The notes under the pieces are model-generated. The model was not told the origin of the DNA. It saw only the letters and a program-made list of their open reading frames with translations, and did not search any database. A stretch of DNA of 50,107 nucleotides. Source: Oscillatoria salina IIICB1. GTDB lineage: Bacteria > Cyanobacteriota > Cyanobacteriia > Cyanobacteriales > SIO1D9. The position numbers were made by a program, and so were the translations under genes. Positions 28,576 through 37,386 of this stretch are shown in pieces. Position 1 is the stretch's first letter; each line of letters opens with the position of its first letter. Where the stretch lies: assembly GCF_020144665.1 (NCBI RefSeq), contig NZ_JAAHBQ010000042.1, positions 1-50,107 on the forward strand. Direction: 5' to 3'.

Positions 28576-29650
28576 AATTCAAAGTAGTTGCTAAACCTGT
28601 TAATAGACGCTGATTTTCGGCTTCGTCACGAACTGCTACCCGAAAATAGCGAGATCCAAGTTCGGGGAAACTCAAACAGTCGCGGATTAAAATTTGACAG
28701 TTTTCGAGTAATTTTAACTGCAATTGAGAACTTGGTTGTTGGGTTTCTACTAACAAAAAATTAGCCGCACTAGGAAAAGGTTGTAACCCTTCGATCGCTG
28801 CTAAACCTTGAAATAGTTTTGCTCGTGCGGGAATTAACCAATCCCAGGTTTGCCGTTGAAATTCTGTATCCTTGACTACTGCTGCTCCCACCGCCGCAGC
28901 GAGGACATTCACCGTCCAAGGATCGCGCCACTGCTGCCAACGTTGGAGAAAATCTGGGTGCGCGATCGCATAACCTAATCTTAGCCCCGGAAGACTGTAA
29001 AACTTCGTTAGCGATCGCACAATTATTAAATTTCTGTACTTTTTTAGCCAGGGAATCAAACTTTGCTGGCGATCGGGTGGTAGAAAGTCCATGAAGGCTT
29101 CATCTATGACTACTAGGTCAAATTCCTCCAAATAAGCTAAAATCGCCTCCACTGTCCAAATTTGCCCCGTAGGATTGTGCGGATTATTGAGTAACAATCC
29201 CGCCACTTTCCGATTTGGCTTTTCCCCAACATTTTGACAACTCAAGACAAGCCGCCCATTTCTACGCCAATCTAGCAAACACTTTTCAACCTTAGCACCA
29301 AAAGCCAGGAGCGCCCGCTCATAATCCCCAAAAGCAGGAACCAACAGAAAAGTACGTTCCCGTTGAGACAATTCTCGGCAAGCCCAAGTTAACAACTCTG
29401 CCGCACCATTACCGGGCAAAATCCATTCTGGCGCTAGCTGATGAAACTCAGCCAGCGCGGAACGCAACTCAGAGTAGTCCGGGTCTGGATAAGCTGAAAG
29501 AAGCTTCAAATTGTTTTGAATTGCTTTTCTCGCGCTTTCTGGCGGTCCCAACGGGTTAATACTTGCTGAAAAATCTGCAATTGAGGAAGGGGAACAGCCT
29601 GCAACTGTGGCTGCCCAAGCTAAATTTCCCCCATGAACAGGTCTGTTCAC
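28565..29650 (-). CDS. cobD: CobD-like threonine-phosphate decarboxylase / histidinol-phosphate aminotransferase family
   Basis: PLP fold-type I enzyme, 361 residues from GTG 29650 (MNRPVHGGNLAWAATVAG), preceded by GAGGAA. The HGGN start and DFSASINPLGPPESARKAI are typical of CobD, which makes aminopropanol phosphate for cobalamin. LLNNPHNPTGQ, VIDEAFMDFLP, and the PLP-lysine motif SLTKFYSLPGLRLGYA are present. Histidinol-phosphate aminotransferase is the close alternative; the HGGN N-terminus favours CobD. It starts 28 bp after the HU stop and overlaps the flavoprotein gene. Confidence 0.82.
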   Translation of the reverse strand: MNRPVHGGNLAWAATVAGCSPSSIADFSASINPLGPPESARKAIQNNLKLLSAYPDPDYSELRSALAEFHQLAPEWILPGNGAAELLTWACRELSQRERTFLLVPAFGDYERALLAFGAKVEKCLLDWRRNGRLVLSCQNVGEKPNRKVAGLLLNNPHNPTGQIWTVEAILAYLEEFDLVVIDEAFMDFLPPDRQQSLIPWLKKYRNLIIVRSLTKFYSLPGLRLGYAIAHPDFLQRWQQWRDPWTVNVLAAAVGAAVVKDTEFQRQTWDWLIPARAKLFQGLAAIEGLQPFPSAANFLLVETQQPSSQLQLKLLENCQILIRDCLSFPELGSRYFRVAVRDEAENQRLLTGLATTLNYGS

Positions 29651-29678
29651 AAACTTCCTCGAAGCGTCTCGATGAAGA

Positions 29679-29957
29679 TTACTTCGGTGCGACTTTTTCT
29701 TTAAACAGTTTACCCGCCGAGAAAGCAGGAACAACGGTTTCTGGGATTTCCATCTTATCGCCAGTCTTAGGATTACGACCCTCGCGAGCTTTACGTTTGC
29801 GCGGCTCGAAAGAACCAAAACCAACCAGCGTCACCTTATCGTTGTTAGAAACTGCGTCCATAATCGTTTCCAAAGCAGCAGTCAAGACAGCATCCGCTTG
29901 TTTTTTCGTTACATTCGCTTTTTCTGCAATCTCGTTAACTAAATCGCCTTTATTCAT
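29679..29957 (-). CDS. hup: HU family DNA-binding protein
   Basis: Histone-like nucleoid protein of 92 residues. MNKGDLVNEIAEKANVTKKQADAVL (helices) then VTLVGFGSFEPRKRKAREGRNPKTG (beta arm with the DNA-intercalating RNP segment) and VPAFSAGKLFKEKV. A strong AAGGAG lies about 8 bases before the ATG. Downstream and closely spaced are the CobD-like and flavoprotein genes on the same strand, so read-through from this normally abundant transcript is plausible. Confidence 0.97.
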   Translation of the reverse strand: MNKGDLVNEIAEKANVTKKQADAVLTAALETIMDAVSNNDKVTLVGFGSFEPRKRKAREGRNPKTGDKMEIPETVVPAFSAGKLFKEKVAPK

Positions 29958-30344
29958 TCAATATCTCCTTTTTGCTTTTCTTTTGTCGAACTATCTAGTT
30001 CAGACTTCCTCTGTCTTTATTTAATTAAAGCTAGAGGTGAGTCTTTAAACTAGTATTTTGCGTTATCAATCGCTGAAATACGCATTAGCTCAATATTTCA
30101 CTGCATTATTCTATGCGAAGCTTGCCCGATATGGATAGCTGAAACCTTTAATTTATGTAGATTTCGCGATTTTTTTTTGGCGATCGCTTTTTTGAACCCT
30201 AAAAAACTAATTCTCTTACTATGCAATTGACTTTTTGTCAAATTATTGTAATAAAAATTTGCAAAAAAAAAGGGAAAAGGTGAGATCCTTTTTTCCCCTT
30301 CTGAAAAGGAACGAGGAATTAGTGAGTAAGTTCAGTTACCAGAC
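29958..30344. other. intergenic region between hup and pilQ
   Basis: 387 bp without a gene. The left part holds the hup promoter and leader (minus strand), including an AT-rich stretch near 30015-30070. The right end has the pil-operon terminator described separately. No repeats of the heptamer type are seen. Confidence 0.55.
30263..30300 (-). terminator. intrinsic terminator of the pil operon
   Basis: On the minus strand, AAGGGGAAAAAAGG and CCTTTTCCCTT pair imperfectly around an ATCTCA loop, followed by at least eight T. It lies about 45 bp beyond the pilQ stop. Confidence 0.8.
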
Positions 30345-32855
30345 TTACTCCCTACCTCTAGGAACATCAAATCTGCGCCGTTCCAAAAACTCCTGTGCTT
30401 CTCGTCCGGGAGTGTAATTATAGCCAAAAGCAGAACGCTCGCTATCATCGATAATTTGCGGAGTAAGCAACACAATTACCTCTTGTCGTTGATTATCCCG
30501 GCTTGTACTTCTAAACAAAGCCCCAATAATCGGTAAATCGCCCAAAATCGGCACCTTCGAGACAACCGTTCGGTCTGACTCCTGAATAATACCCGACAGA
30601 ATCAAAGTTTGAGCATCTCGCAAGCGAATGAAACCAGAATTTAGTTCCCGTCGTTGTAGTAAAGCAATCTGGTTAATATCATCACCAACAGCTAAATTTT
30701 GTACATTACCGATCGCCGTTACCGTCGGTTCTACTGATAACGTGACAAAACCATTATCATCAATTCTTTGGACATTAACCGTCAGCGATAAACCCGCCTC
30801 TTTAATTTCTGCGGTAACAGTTCTCGTCACGATACCCTCAGCAGATTCCGTCTCACTTTCAATATTTCCCACCACTTCTTGAGTCAGATTAACAGTAGCC
30901 TGTTGTCCTTCTTGCACCACCAAAGTAGGATCGGTCAAAATCTTCGCATTCCCGCTCGTAATTTGCGCCTGTAACAAACTCAAAAACCTAGTCGGATACT
31001 GAATCAAAGATGGCAAAGAAGTAGTAATCTCACCAACATCTCCTGCGGTAAACGTAGTATCTCTACTTTGGGGGATACCTGCCGTACCGGGAACAAAAGT
31101 AATCTCACCAGTCACCGGGTTAGTAATAATTTGCGGTTGAGTCGGAGGAACTGCGGGAGTGATATCAACTTGAGTAACATTACGAGTTCCTAAAGTTACA
31201 TCAGTAATTCCCACATCAAAAGGATCGTCACCAATCTCAGCCCTCGGCGTTAAAAATATTCCCGCTCCCGGAGGAGAATCAAAGACCAGTTCTCCATCAA
31301 CAATTCTGCGTTCTCCAGTTCCCGTTCCCGGAACAGCGATCGTACTATTAGGATCGAGAAAAATCGTTGCACCAGCAAAAGGATTAGTAATTACAGGCGG
31401 AGAAAGGGAACTACCCGTCACCGTCAACTGGTCGGGAGGATTAAAACCACCATAATTAAAAATCGCCGCCCCATTATCTTGAACAAAGAACCCATCGCCG
31501 ACTCCAAACGAAAAACTCGCATTAAAAGCCTCAGTTCCCGCCAAATTAACATCAACAATTTTCACATTAATCGCCACCTGACGGCGACGAGCATCAAGCT
31601 GCGTCAAGAAAGAAGTCGCAATTTGCACTTTGCGCGGTTCACCCACCATTGTCAAAGCATTGAGTCGGTCATCTGTCGCCACCGAAAGTCCTTGAAGCAA
31701 CAACGGACCGCCTCCTTCTGGCTGATTAACCGTCAAAGGTTGCAGTTCGGCAGGTTCTTCTCGCCGTTCCACCACCGCACCCGTCGTCGGACTCCGTGTT
31801 TCCGTAATTGGTGTCACTAACCTTTGTACTGCCGCCCCTTGACCTGCCAAAAACGCCGCCGCATTAGCCGCCTCAACTTGATTGAGACGAAAAGTACGAG
31901 TTACCAAACGGCGAGTCGATAAAGGCAATTGCGACCCAGCAAAAATAGTATTATCCCTACGACTAGCTTCCACACCAGAAACCTGAAGCACGTAGTTAAA
32001 CACATCTTGTACCGGAACATTTTCCAAATCGAGAGAAATAGTTGAGTCAACTCCTTCTCCCTCCGTATTTGTAAAAATCAAGTTCAAACCCGCCGAACGA
32101 GCCAACAATCCCAAAACTTCCCGCACCGGAGCTTCTCGCAATACCAAACGAGGAACCCTAGCTGCCGTCCCCAAATCCAGAATTTCTGGGGAAGAATCAA
32201 TATTGGCTACCGCAATATCTCCCACTGGAGGAGCCACCGCCCTCGGTAAAAACGGCGGTGCCGGAGAAACAGGTTGCACCACACCCGTAGCCGGAGCCGG
32301 AGTACCATCAATCGTAATTTCCGGGTCAGGAAACAAAATTTCTGGTTTCGCAGGTTCAACTGCCGTCGGAGTTTGAGCAACTGGAGATTCTTGAGACTGT
32401 GAACTTTCAGCACTCAAAGTCGGCGATGTTGCCTGATTATCTTCAGCCAGTCCCAAACTCAGGGTAATTGCCCGAGCTTCTTGCTGAAGAATTTGTTGTC
32501 GAGGAGGACTACTTTCACCTCGAACAACCACCCGCACGCTGTTACTATCTCCTTGAGTTACCTCAACCGAAGAAATACCCGGAATCGGGTTTTCTTGCAC
32601 AAAACTCTGACCCGAAGGCAACTTAAGCTGAGTATTCATAATATTTGCTACTAGCTCATTGCCTCGATTTTCAGTTAATACTTGTGGCAACCCCTCACCG
32701 CCATTAGTTGAAAGCCGCAATTCGATACTGTTGCCATTGGGCTTAATCTCCACCCCTGTTACCTGAGTGCTAGCGGCATAAACTGGCTGCGTTACCATTA
32801 AAACCACTGTTGCGCCGACCCAAATTCCTAGCTGACTTTGGTAATCTTTCACCAT
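30345..32855 (-). CDS. pilQ: type IV pilus secretin PilQ
   Basis: Outer-membrane secretin through which type IV pili pass; needed for motility and DNA uptake. 836 residues: a signal peptide (GIWVGATVVLMVTQPVYAAST), an AMIN domain (~30-130, VTGVEIKPNGNSIELRLS), a Pro-rich linker (~140-215), an STN/N0 domain (VREVLGLLARSAGLNLIFTN), an N1 domain (VATDDRLNALTMVGEPRKVQIA), and the secretin core with GNAKILTDPTLVVQEGQQATVNLTQ and VPILGDLPIIGALFRST. Last gene of the pilMNOQ operon; pilP is absent. Confidence 0.96.
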   Translation of the reverse strand: MVKDYQSQLGIWVGATVVLMVTQPVYAASTQVTGVEIKPNGNSIELRLSTNGGEGLPQVLTENRGNELVANIMNTQLKLPSGQSFVQENPIPGISSVEVTQGDSNSVRVVVRGESSPPRQQILQQEARAITLSLGLAEDNQATSPTLSAESSQSQESPVAQTPTAVEPAKPEILFPDPEITIDGTPAPATGVVQPVSPAPPFLPRAVAPPVGDIAVANIDSSPEILDLGTAARVPRLVLREAPVREVLGLLARSAGLNLIFTNTEGEGVDSTISLDLENVPVQDVFNYVLQVSGVEASRRDNTIFAGSQLPLSTRRLVTRTFRLNQVEAANAAAFLAGQGAAVQRLVTPITETRSPTTGAVVERREEPAELQPLTVNQPEGGGPLLLQGLSVATDDRLNALTMVGEPRKVQIATSFLTQLDARRRQVAINVKIVDVNLAGTEAFNASFSFGVGDGFFVQDNGAAIFNYGGFNPPDQLTVTGSSLSPPVITNPFAGATIFLDPNSTIAVPGTGTGERRIVDGELVFDSPPGAGIFLTPRAEIGDDPFDVGITDVTLGTRNVTQVDITPAVPPTQPQIITNPVTGEITFVPGTAGIPQSRDTTFTAGDVGEITTSLPSLIQYPTRFLSLLQAQITSGNAKILTDPTLVVQEGQQATVNLTQEVVGNIESETESAEGIVTRTVTAEIKEAGLSLTVNVQRIDDNGFVTLSVEPTVTAIGNVQNLAVGDDINQIALLQRRELNSGFIRLRDAQTLILSGIIQESDRTVVSKVPILGDLPIIGALFRSTSRDNQRQEVIVLLTPQIIDDSERSAFGYNYTPGREAQEFLERRRFDVPRGRE

Positions 32856-32964
32856 TCACTCCTCAACCTAAGCTGCTCAAAAAAGCATTTATATTATTTC
32901 CTCTACACCACTTTTTATTAATTACCATCAGCAGTGCTAATTTTGCGTTGTTTCTTGATTATTT

Positions 32965-33729
32965 TTACTCTTGCCCCTCAGCACCTTCTTCACCCGCCGC
33001 TTCCTCAGCCGCTTCCTCAGCCGCTTCCGCTAATTCTTCCTCACTCAACGGTAGGAGTGCATCCAACCTAAAGCTAGTTTCCAGTTTGGGTTGACCTTGG
33101 GGAACGAGCCTACCGTTTTCATAAACAAGAACTTGATTTTCCGCGACATTAGAAGTAAGGTCTTTGACAACTAACAGCGATTGTAGTTGCTCAATGTTAC
33201 GCAGAATCGATCGCGTAGCATCAAAACCACCTTCGACAGTAACTTCAACGCTTTGGCGTTTCAGCTTACCATTAACGCCACTGCCATAGGAACCGTCTTC
33301 AATCGGAACTGGTTTCTCTTCAATAGGTTGGTAATTGACCAACTGTCCTTGTCTAGATTCGATAAAACGATTCAGGTCTAACAATAAAGTATCTAAGGTT
33401 CTTTCATTAGCAAACAAGTTTAAGACTTGTTGTCTTTGAGCTTGAGCTTGTTGAAGTTCGGCTTCTAGTAGTGGAGCTTGGTCTAGTTGCTCTTCTCTGA
33501 GGTCAATTTCTTCTTGTTTGGTATTTTTAGTAGTTTGTGCTTCTTGATATACCTCCCAAGCAGGTTTAACGAAGTTAATGCCGAGGTAGGCGGCGGCGGC
33601 TACTCCTAAAACCGCACAAATAACACCGCTTACCTTGGGGGTAAAAGTAATCCCAAAGGCGGTGGGATATTCGGGATTTTCCTCTAATTCAGCACCTTCG
33701 GGAATAAATTCATCTTGTGCGTAAGTCAT
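32965..33729 (-). CDS. pilO: type IV pilus assembly protein PilO
   Basis: 254 residues: a short cytoplasmic N-terminus, one membrane helix near 35-55 (VSGVICAVLGVAAAAYLGINF), a coiled-coil region (TKNTKQEEIDLREEQLDQAPLLEAELQQAQ), and a ferredoxin-like domain. PilO pairs with PilN in the periplasmic alignment complex that links PilM to PilQ. The tail is a striking acidic Ala/Glu run (EEELAEAAEEAAEEAAGEEG). The start codon overlaps the stop of pilN by one base. Confidence 0.9.
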   Translation of the reverse strand: MTYAQDEFIPEGAELEENPEYPTAFGITFTPKVSGVICAVLGVAAAAYLGINFVKPAWEVYQEAQTTKNTKQEEIDLREEQLDQAPLLEAELQQAQAQRQQVLNLFANERTLDTLLLDLNRFIESRQGQLVNYQPIEEKPVPIEDGSYGSGVNGKLKRQSVEVTVEGGFDATRSILRNIEQLQSLLVVKDLTSNVAENQVLVYENGRLVPQGQPKLETSFRLDALLPLSEEELAEAAEEAAEEAAGEEGAEGQE

Positions 33730-34526
33730 TATTTACCTACTCCTTGTTGCTCGATAGTTCTCAGTCTAGTTACTAATCCTGTAGCACCTTTTTCGTCGAG
33801 TTGTCTGATTAACTCGGAAGCTGGTTTGTTGGTCAGTTCTGTAGAAATTGTATATTCGACCACTTTTGGGAGTTCTACTGTAACATTCTCCGATTGTTGG
33901 TTATCAGGGATTACTAACTGGGCTGGGTTATTGGTTAATTGAGCGCCAATTAGCCTAGTTTCTTCATTAGCAAGTAAGTCCGACTGTTGAAGTGTCAGCA
34001 AAAAGTCATTGACTTGGTTAAAAGAAATAGCTGCACCTTGAATGGTTAATTGAATTGTTGGTACTGAGGTTGTTGTAGCTTCGCCATCTTCCGCAGGTGC
34101 AGAAGTTGAACCTTCAACTTCACTTTGTTCGATCGAGCTAATTTGCACTCCTGGAGGAATGCGATCGCGGATATCCTGTAAAATTGCTGACCAAGGTTTA
34201 ATTTGATAAAAGACGCTCGCGAGTGAGTTTACGTCTGCATTCACTTGCTGGATTTGCGCTTCTAGTTGCTCGATACTCTGCGCTTGAGCATTGAGTTCCT
34301 CAATCTGTCGATCTTGTTCCGCGATCTCCTGGTTTACTTTTGCGGTTTGTGTTGTCAAGAAATACCAAACACCGCCGACAAGTGCTGGTAAGAGCAGCAA
34401 TGCAGCTATTCCAGCCAATAGAGGGGCTTTTTCTCCCAAATCGAGCTTCTGGCGTTTTCTACCTTTTGGTTTTTCTGGATTTAATTCGGGGCGATCTTTG
34501 AGAAAATTGACATCTAAACTATACAT
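33729..34526 (-). CDS. pilN: type IV pilus assembly protein PilN
   Basis: 265 residues. The cytoplasmic N-terminus MYSLDVNFLKDRPELNPE contains the conserved PilM-binding motif region (NFLKDRP). One membrane helix follows near 35-58 (PLLAGIAALLLLPALVGGVWYFL), then a coiled coil (EIAEQDRQIEELNAQAQSIEQLEAQ) and the periplasmic domain. Second gene of the operon, 17 bp after pilM and overlapping pilO. Confidence 0.92.
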   Translation of the reverse strand: MYSLDVNFLKDRPELNPEKPKGRKRQKLDLGEKAPLLAGIAALLLLPALVGGVWYFLTTQTAKVNQEIAEQDRQIEELNAQAQSIEQLEAQIQQVNADVNSLASVFYQIKPWSAILQDIRDRIPPGVQISSIEQSEVEGSTSAPAEDGEATTTSVPTIQLTIQGAAISFNQVNDFLLTLQQSDLLANEETRLIGAQLTNNPAQLVIPDNQQSENVTVELPKVVEYTISTELTNKPASELIRQLDEKGATGLVTRLRTIEQQGVGK

Positions 34527-34543
34527 TATCTTATCCCTCTGTT

Positions 34544-35647
34544 TTATACCTCTCGCATTCCCAAACCTAAGACAATTCCTAATCCCGGTCGTTGGATCTC
34601 GGGAATTTCTTCTTCCATTTCTAAGGATAACGCTGCTACCGGATCTAATTTCGTTGTCGGTAAGCTAAGGCGTTGGGTGAAAAAGTCGTCGAGTTGTCCT
34701 ATTCCTCCTCCCGGACCTGCTAGTAATAGCTGCGCTACTTCTAAATTTTCGCTTTGATTCAAATAAAAGTCGATCGAACGACGCAATTCGTCTGCTAATT
34801 CTCCTAAAACTCTTAATAATGCTGCCATACCAGGATTAATCCCAGTTGCACCTGTGCGGATACCGTCGGCTGGGGTTTCGGGTATCGTCATTTCTTGTAA
34901 TAATTCGGTATTTCTCGATACTGGTAAATTCATTGCTCTGGAAAGGGCGCTTTGCAGTTGATAGGTTCCAATGGGTACAGTACGGGAAAACTGCGGTACG
35001 CCATCGACGATAATCGCGATTTCGGTGCTGTCAAATTCGATATCCACGAGTACCGCCGCTTCGTTGGAACCAAATTGTCGCAGTTGCTCTCTGATTGTCC
35101 TAATTAAGGCGAAGCTGTTAATCTCTAAGACATCGACGTACAATCCTGCTTGGGTGAAGGTATCTAAGTAACTATCGGTAACTTCTCTGCGGGTAGCAAC
35201 TAGCAGCACTTGTACTTTTTCAATACCGTCTTCATCTTGGAAGAATCCTAATTTTTGATAGTCTAAATCGACTTCTTCACGAGGATAAGGTAAGTATAAA
35301 CCTGCTTCATGGTTGAGAACCATTTCGCGTAATTCGTTGTCATCTAATTCGGCGGGAATGGGAATAATCCGAATTATTGCTTCCCGCATCGGTACGGCTG
35401 TAGCTACTTTGGTAGCTTTAATTTTAGTTTCTGCCAGGGTTTCTTGAATTAGTTCTGCTAGTCCGGGTGAGTCAACTATTTGTCCTTCTTCAAATATTCC
35501 TTCGGGAACTTCTACTGAACGATAGTTGACAAGTTTGTATACTTGTCCTTGTTGACGCAGTTGTACGAGATTTAGTCTTTCCGGAGCAACTTCGATGCCG
35601 ATGCCGTGACTTTTTTTTGAGAAAATGCCTTTTAAACGACTAATCAT
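34544..35647 (-). CDS. pilM: type IV pilus assembly ATPase-fold protein PilM
   Basis: 367 residues, actin-like cytoplasmic protein. GIGIEVAPERLNLVQLRQQG (phosphate-1 loop), KATKVATAVPMREAIIRIIPIPA, AAVLVDIEFDSTEIAIIVDG (phosphate-2), and LLLAGPGGGIGQLDDFF (adenosine loop) match PilM. It binds the PilN N-terminus and connects the alignment complex to the motor. First gene of the pilMNOQ operon; the promoter should lie in 35648-35800. Confidence 0.94.
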   Translation of the reverse strand: MISRLKGIFSKKSHGIGIEVAPERLNLVQLRQQGQVYKLVNYRSVEVPEGIFEEGQIVDSPGLAELIQETLAETKIKATKVATAVPMREAIIRIIPIPAELDDNELREMVLNHEAGLYLPYPREEVDLDYQKLGFFQDEDGIEKVQVLLVATRREVTDSYLDTFTQAGLYVDVLEINSFALIRTIREQLRQFGSNEAAVLVDIEFDSTEIAIIVDGVPQFSRTVPIGTYQLQSALSRAMNLPVSRNTELLQEMTIPETPADGIRTGATGINPGMAALLRVLGELADELRRSIDFYLNQSENLEVAQLLLAGPGGGIGQLDDFFTQRLSLPTTKLDPVAALSLEMEEEIPEIQRPGLGIVLGLGMREV

Positions 35648-36007
35648 ATTTTTATCAACCTAGGTAAAGCTAGCGCTTTTGAGAGAAAGAAAAAGCAACT
35701 GAAGCGCGATGGCTACGCTGACCTTCGCTATGCGCTTGTGATGGTAATCAATTTAGCTTAGATTCAGCACCCTTGGCATCTTTTTCCAGGCAAAAGTTTA
35801 CCAGTTACCAGTGAAAAGTTACCAGTGAACAGTGAGCGGTTATCAGTTATCAGTTTATCTTCACTTGTCTCTCTTATCGCCCAATCCCCGATCGCTAATC
35901 CCCAATCCCTTAAAATATACTGGTGTTTCACTCTCGGATTTCACTCTTTTTCTTTCATAAGACAATTACAAATCTCGCTTTGGTTCTACTTTTTTCTTCT
36001 TGAGCAA
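35648..36007. repeat. intergenic region with degenerate composite heptamer cassette
   Basis: Divergent promoter region of pilM and the lipoprotein gene. Near 35703-35742 is an imperfect inverted repeat of a common cyanobacterial type (AAGCGCGATGGCTACGC...GCTATGCGCTT). 35803-35915 holds CAGT-type heptamers, the linker TTTATCTTCACTTGTCTCTC and then CCAATCCCCGATCGC / CCCCAATCCCT. That order matches the better-preserved cassettes at 13800 and 47111. Confidence 0.75.
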
Positions 36008-37288
36008 ATGAGTATAATTACCAAAATTAAACGTTTCGGTTTATGGGCGCTGTTTGGGTTATTGTTAACTTGGCTAGTTAGTTGTGGGGGTGCTTCGACT
36101 TCCAATAGTCCGGAATTGGAATTCTGGACGATGCAACTACAACCACAGTTTACTGAGTATTTTAATGACCTCATTACCAAATTTGAAGCGGAAAATCAAG
36201 GGGTCAAAGTGCGTTGGGTGGATGTGCCTTGGGCGGCGATGGAAAGTAAAATTTTAACGGCGGTGAGTGCGAAAACTGCGCCGGATGTGGTTAACCTAAA
36301 TCCTAATTTTGCTTCTCAGTTAGCGACGCGCAATGCTTGGTTGGATTTAAATAAGCAAGTACCCACAGAGGTAAAGCAAGAGTATTTAGCAAATATTTGG
36401 GATGCTAGCGCGATCGCGGATATTAGTTTTGGTTTTCCTTGGTATCTTACCACGCGCGTTACTATCTACAATCGAGATTTGTTACAACAAGCTGATGTTA
36501 CCCAACCACCAGCGACTTACACTGAGTTAGCAGAAGTCGCGGAAAAAGTCAAAGAAAAAACAGGTAAATATGCGTTTTTCGCTACTTTTGTACCTAATGA
36601 TTCTGGTGAAGTATTAGAGTCTTTGGTACAAATGAATGTTACTTTAGTCGATGAAAATGGCAAAGCAGCGTTTAATACTCCTGAAGGTATTGCTGCTTTT
36701 CAATATTGGGTTGATTTGTATCAAAAAAATCTTTTACCTCCGGAAGTTCTTACTCAAGGACATCGTTATGGAATCGAACTTTATCAAGCAGGAGAAACTG
36801 CTTTACTTTCTTCTGGTGCAGAGTTCCTCAAAACAATTGCTAATAATGCTCCCAAAATTGCTGAAGTTTCCGCAGCAGCAACGCAAATTACAGGTGAAAC
36901 AGGGAAGAAGAATGTTGCAGTCATGAATTTAGTAATTCCTCGCGATACCGATAAACCAGAAGTGGCACTAAAGTTTGCTGAATTTGTTACTAATACCGAA
37001 AATCAATTAGCGTTTGCTCAAGCGGCTAATGTGCTTCCTTCTACTACTAAAGCTTTGCAAATATATATCGAACAAATCGAACAGCAAGAGAATGCAACTG
37101 CGGTGGAAGAAGCACGTAAAGTTAGCGCAATGCAAATCAAAGATGCAGAAGTTTTAGTTCCTGCAAGGGAAAACCTCAATCAACTGCAAAAGGCAATTTA
37201 TGAGAATTTACAAGCAGCAATGTTAGGTGAAAAAACTGTCGAACAAGCTGTTGCTGATGCAGCCGAAACCTGGAATCAAATTTCTTGA
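36008..37288 (+). CDS. ABC transporter sugar-binding lipoprotein (solute-binding protein family 1)
   Basis: 426 residues from ATG 36008 (MSIITKIKRFGLWALFGLLL); the longer open frame upstream is repeat sequence. A lipobox LVSC with Cys26 marks it as a lipoprotein. The mature part has the family-1 layout: LEFWTMQLQPQFTEYFNDLI, VVNLNPNFASQLATRNAWLDL, GFPWYLTTRVTIYNRDLLQQA, and VMNLVIPRDTDKPEVALKFAEFV. It probably binds a sugar or compatible solute such as glucosylglycerol; the ligand cannot be told. No permease genes are adjacent. The ABC ATPase at 45774 is a possible partner. Confidence 0.85.
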   Translation: MSIITKIKRFGLWALFGLLLTWLVSCGGASTSNSPELEFWTMQLQPQFTEYFNDLITKFEAENQGVKVRWVDVPWAAMESKILTAVSAKTAPDVVNLNPNFASQLATRNAWLDLNKQVPTEVKQEYLANIWDASAIADISFGFPWYLTTRVTIYNRDLLQQADVTQPPATYTELAEVAEKVKEKTGKYAFFATFVPNDSGEVLESLVQMNVTLVDENGKAAFNTPEGIAAFQYWVDLYQKNLLPPEVLTQGHRYGIELYQAGETALLSSGAEFLKTIANNAPKIAEVSAAATQITGETGKKNVAVMNLVIPRDTDKPEVALKFAEFVTNTENQLAFAQAANVLPSTTKALQIYIEQIEQQENATAVEEARKVSAMQIKDAEVLVPARENLNQLQKAIYENLQAAMLGEKTVEQAVADAAETWNQIS

Positions 37289-37386
37289 TTTTAGCTGGGG
37301 ATTGAGAAATAACAGTGAACAGTTATTAGGTCACTGTTCACTGTTAACTGGTAACTGAAAATACCAGTCCCTAATCCCTAATCTCC
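37289..37386. repeat. heptamer repeats between two convergent genes
   Basis: AGCTGGGGATTGAG, then AACAGTGAACAGTTATTAGG, an inverted TCACTGTTCACTGTTAACTG run, and AGTCCCTAATCCCTAATC. The CAGT units occur in both orientations, giving a potential hairpin (about 37310-37357). The right end encodes the last residues and stop of folC. Confidence 0.75.

Noticed and set aside
28565..29824. Longer start for the CobD-like gene
   Set aside because: The extra 58 residues overlap the 3' part of hup; the GTG at 29650 has a ribosome site and the family N-terminus.
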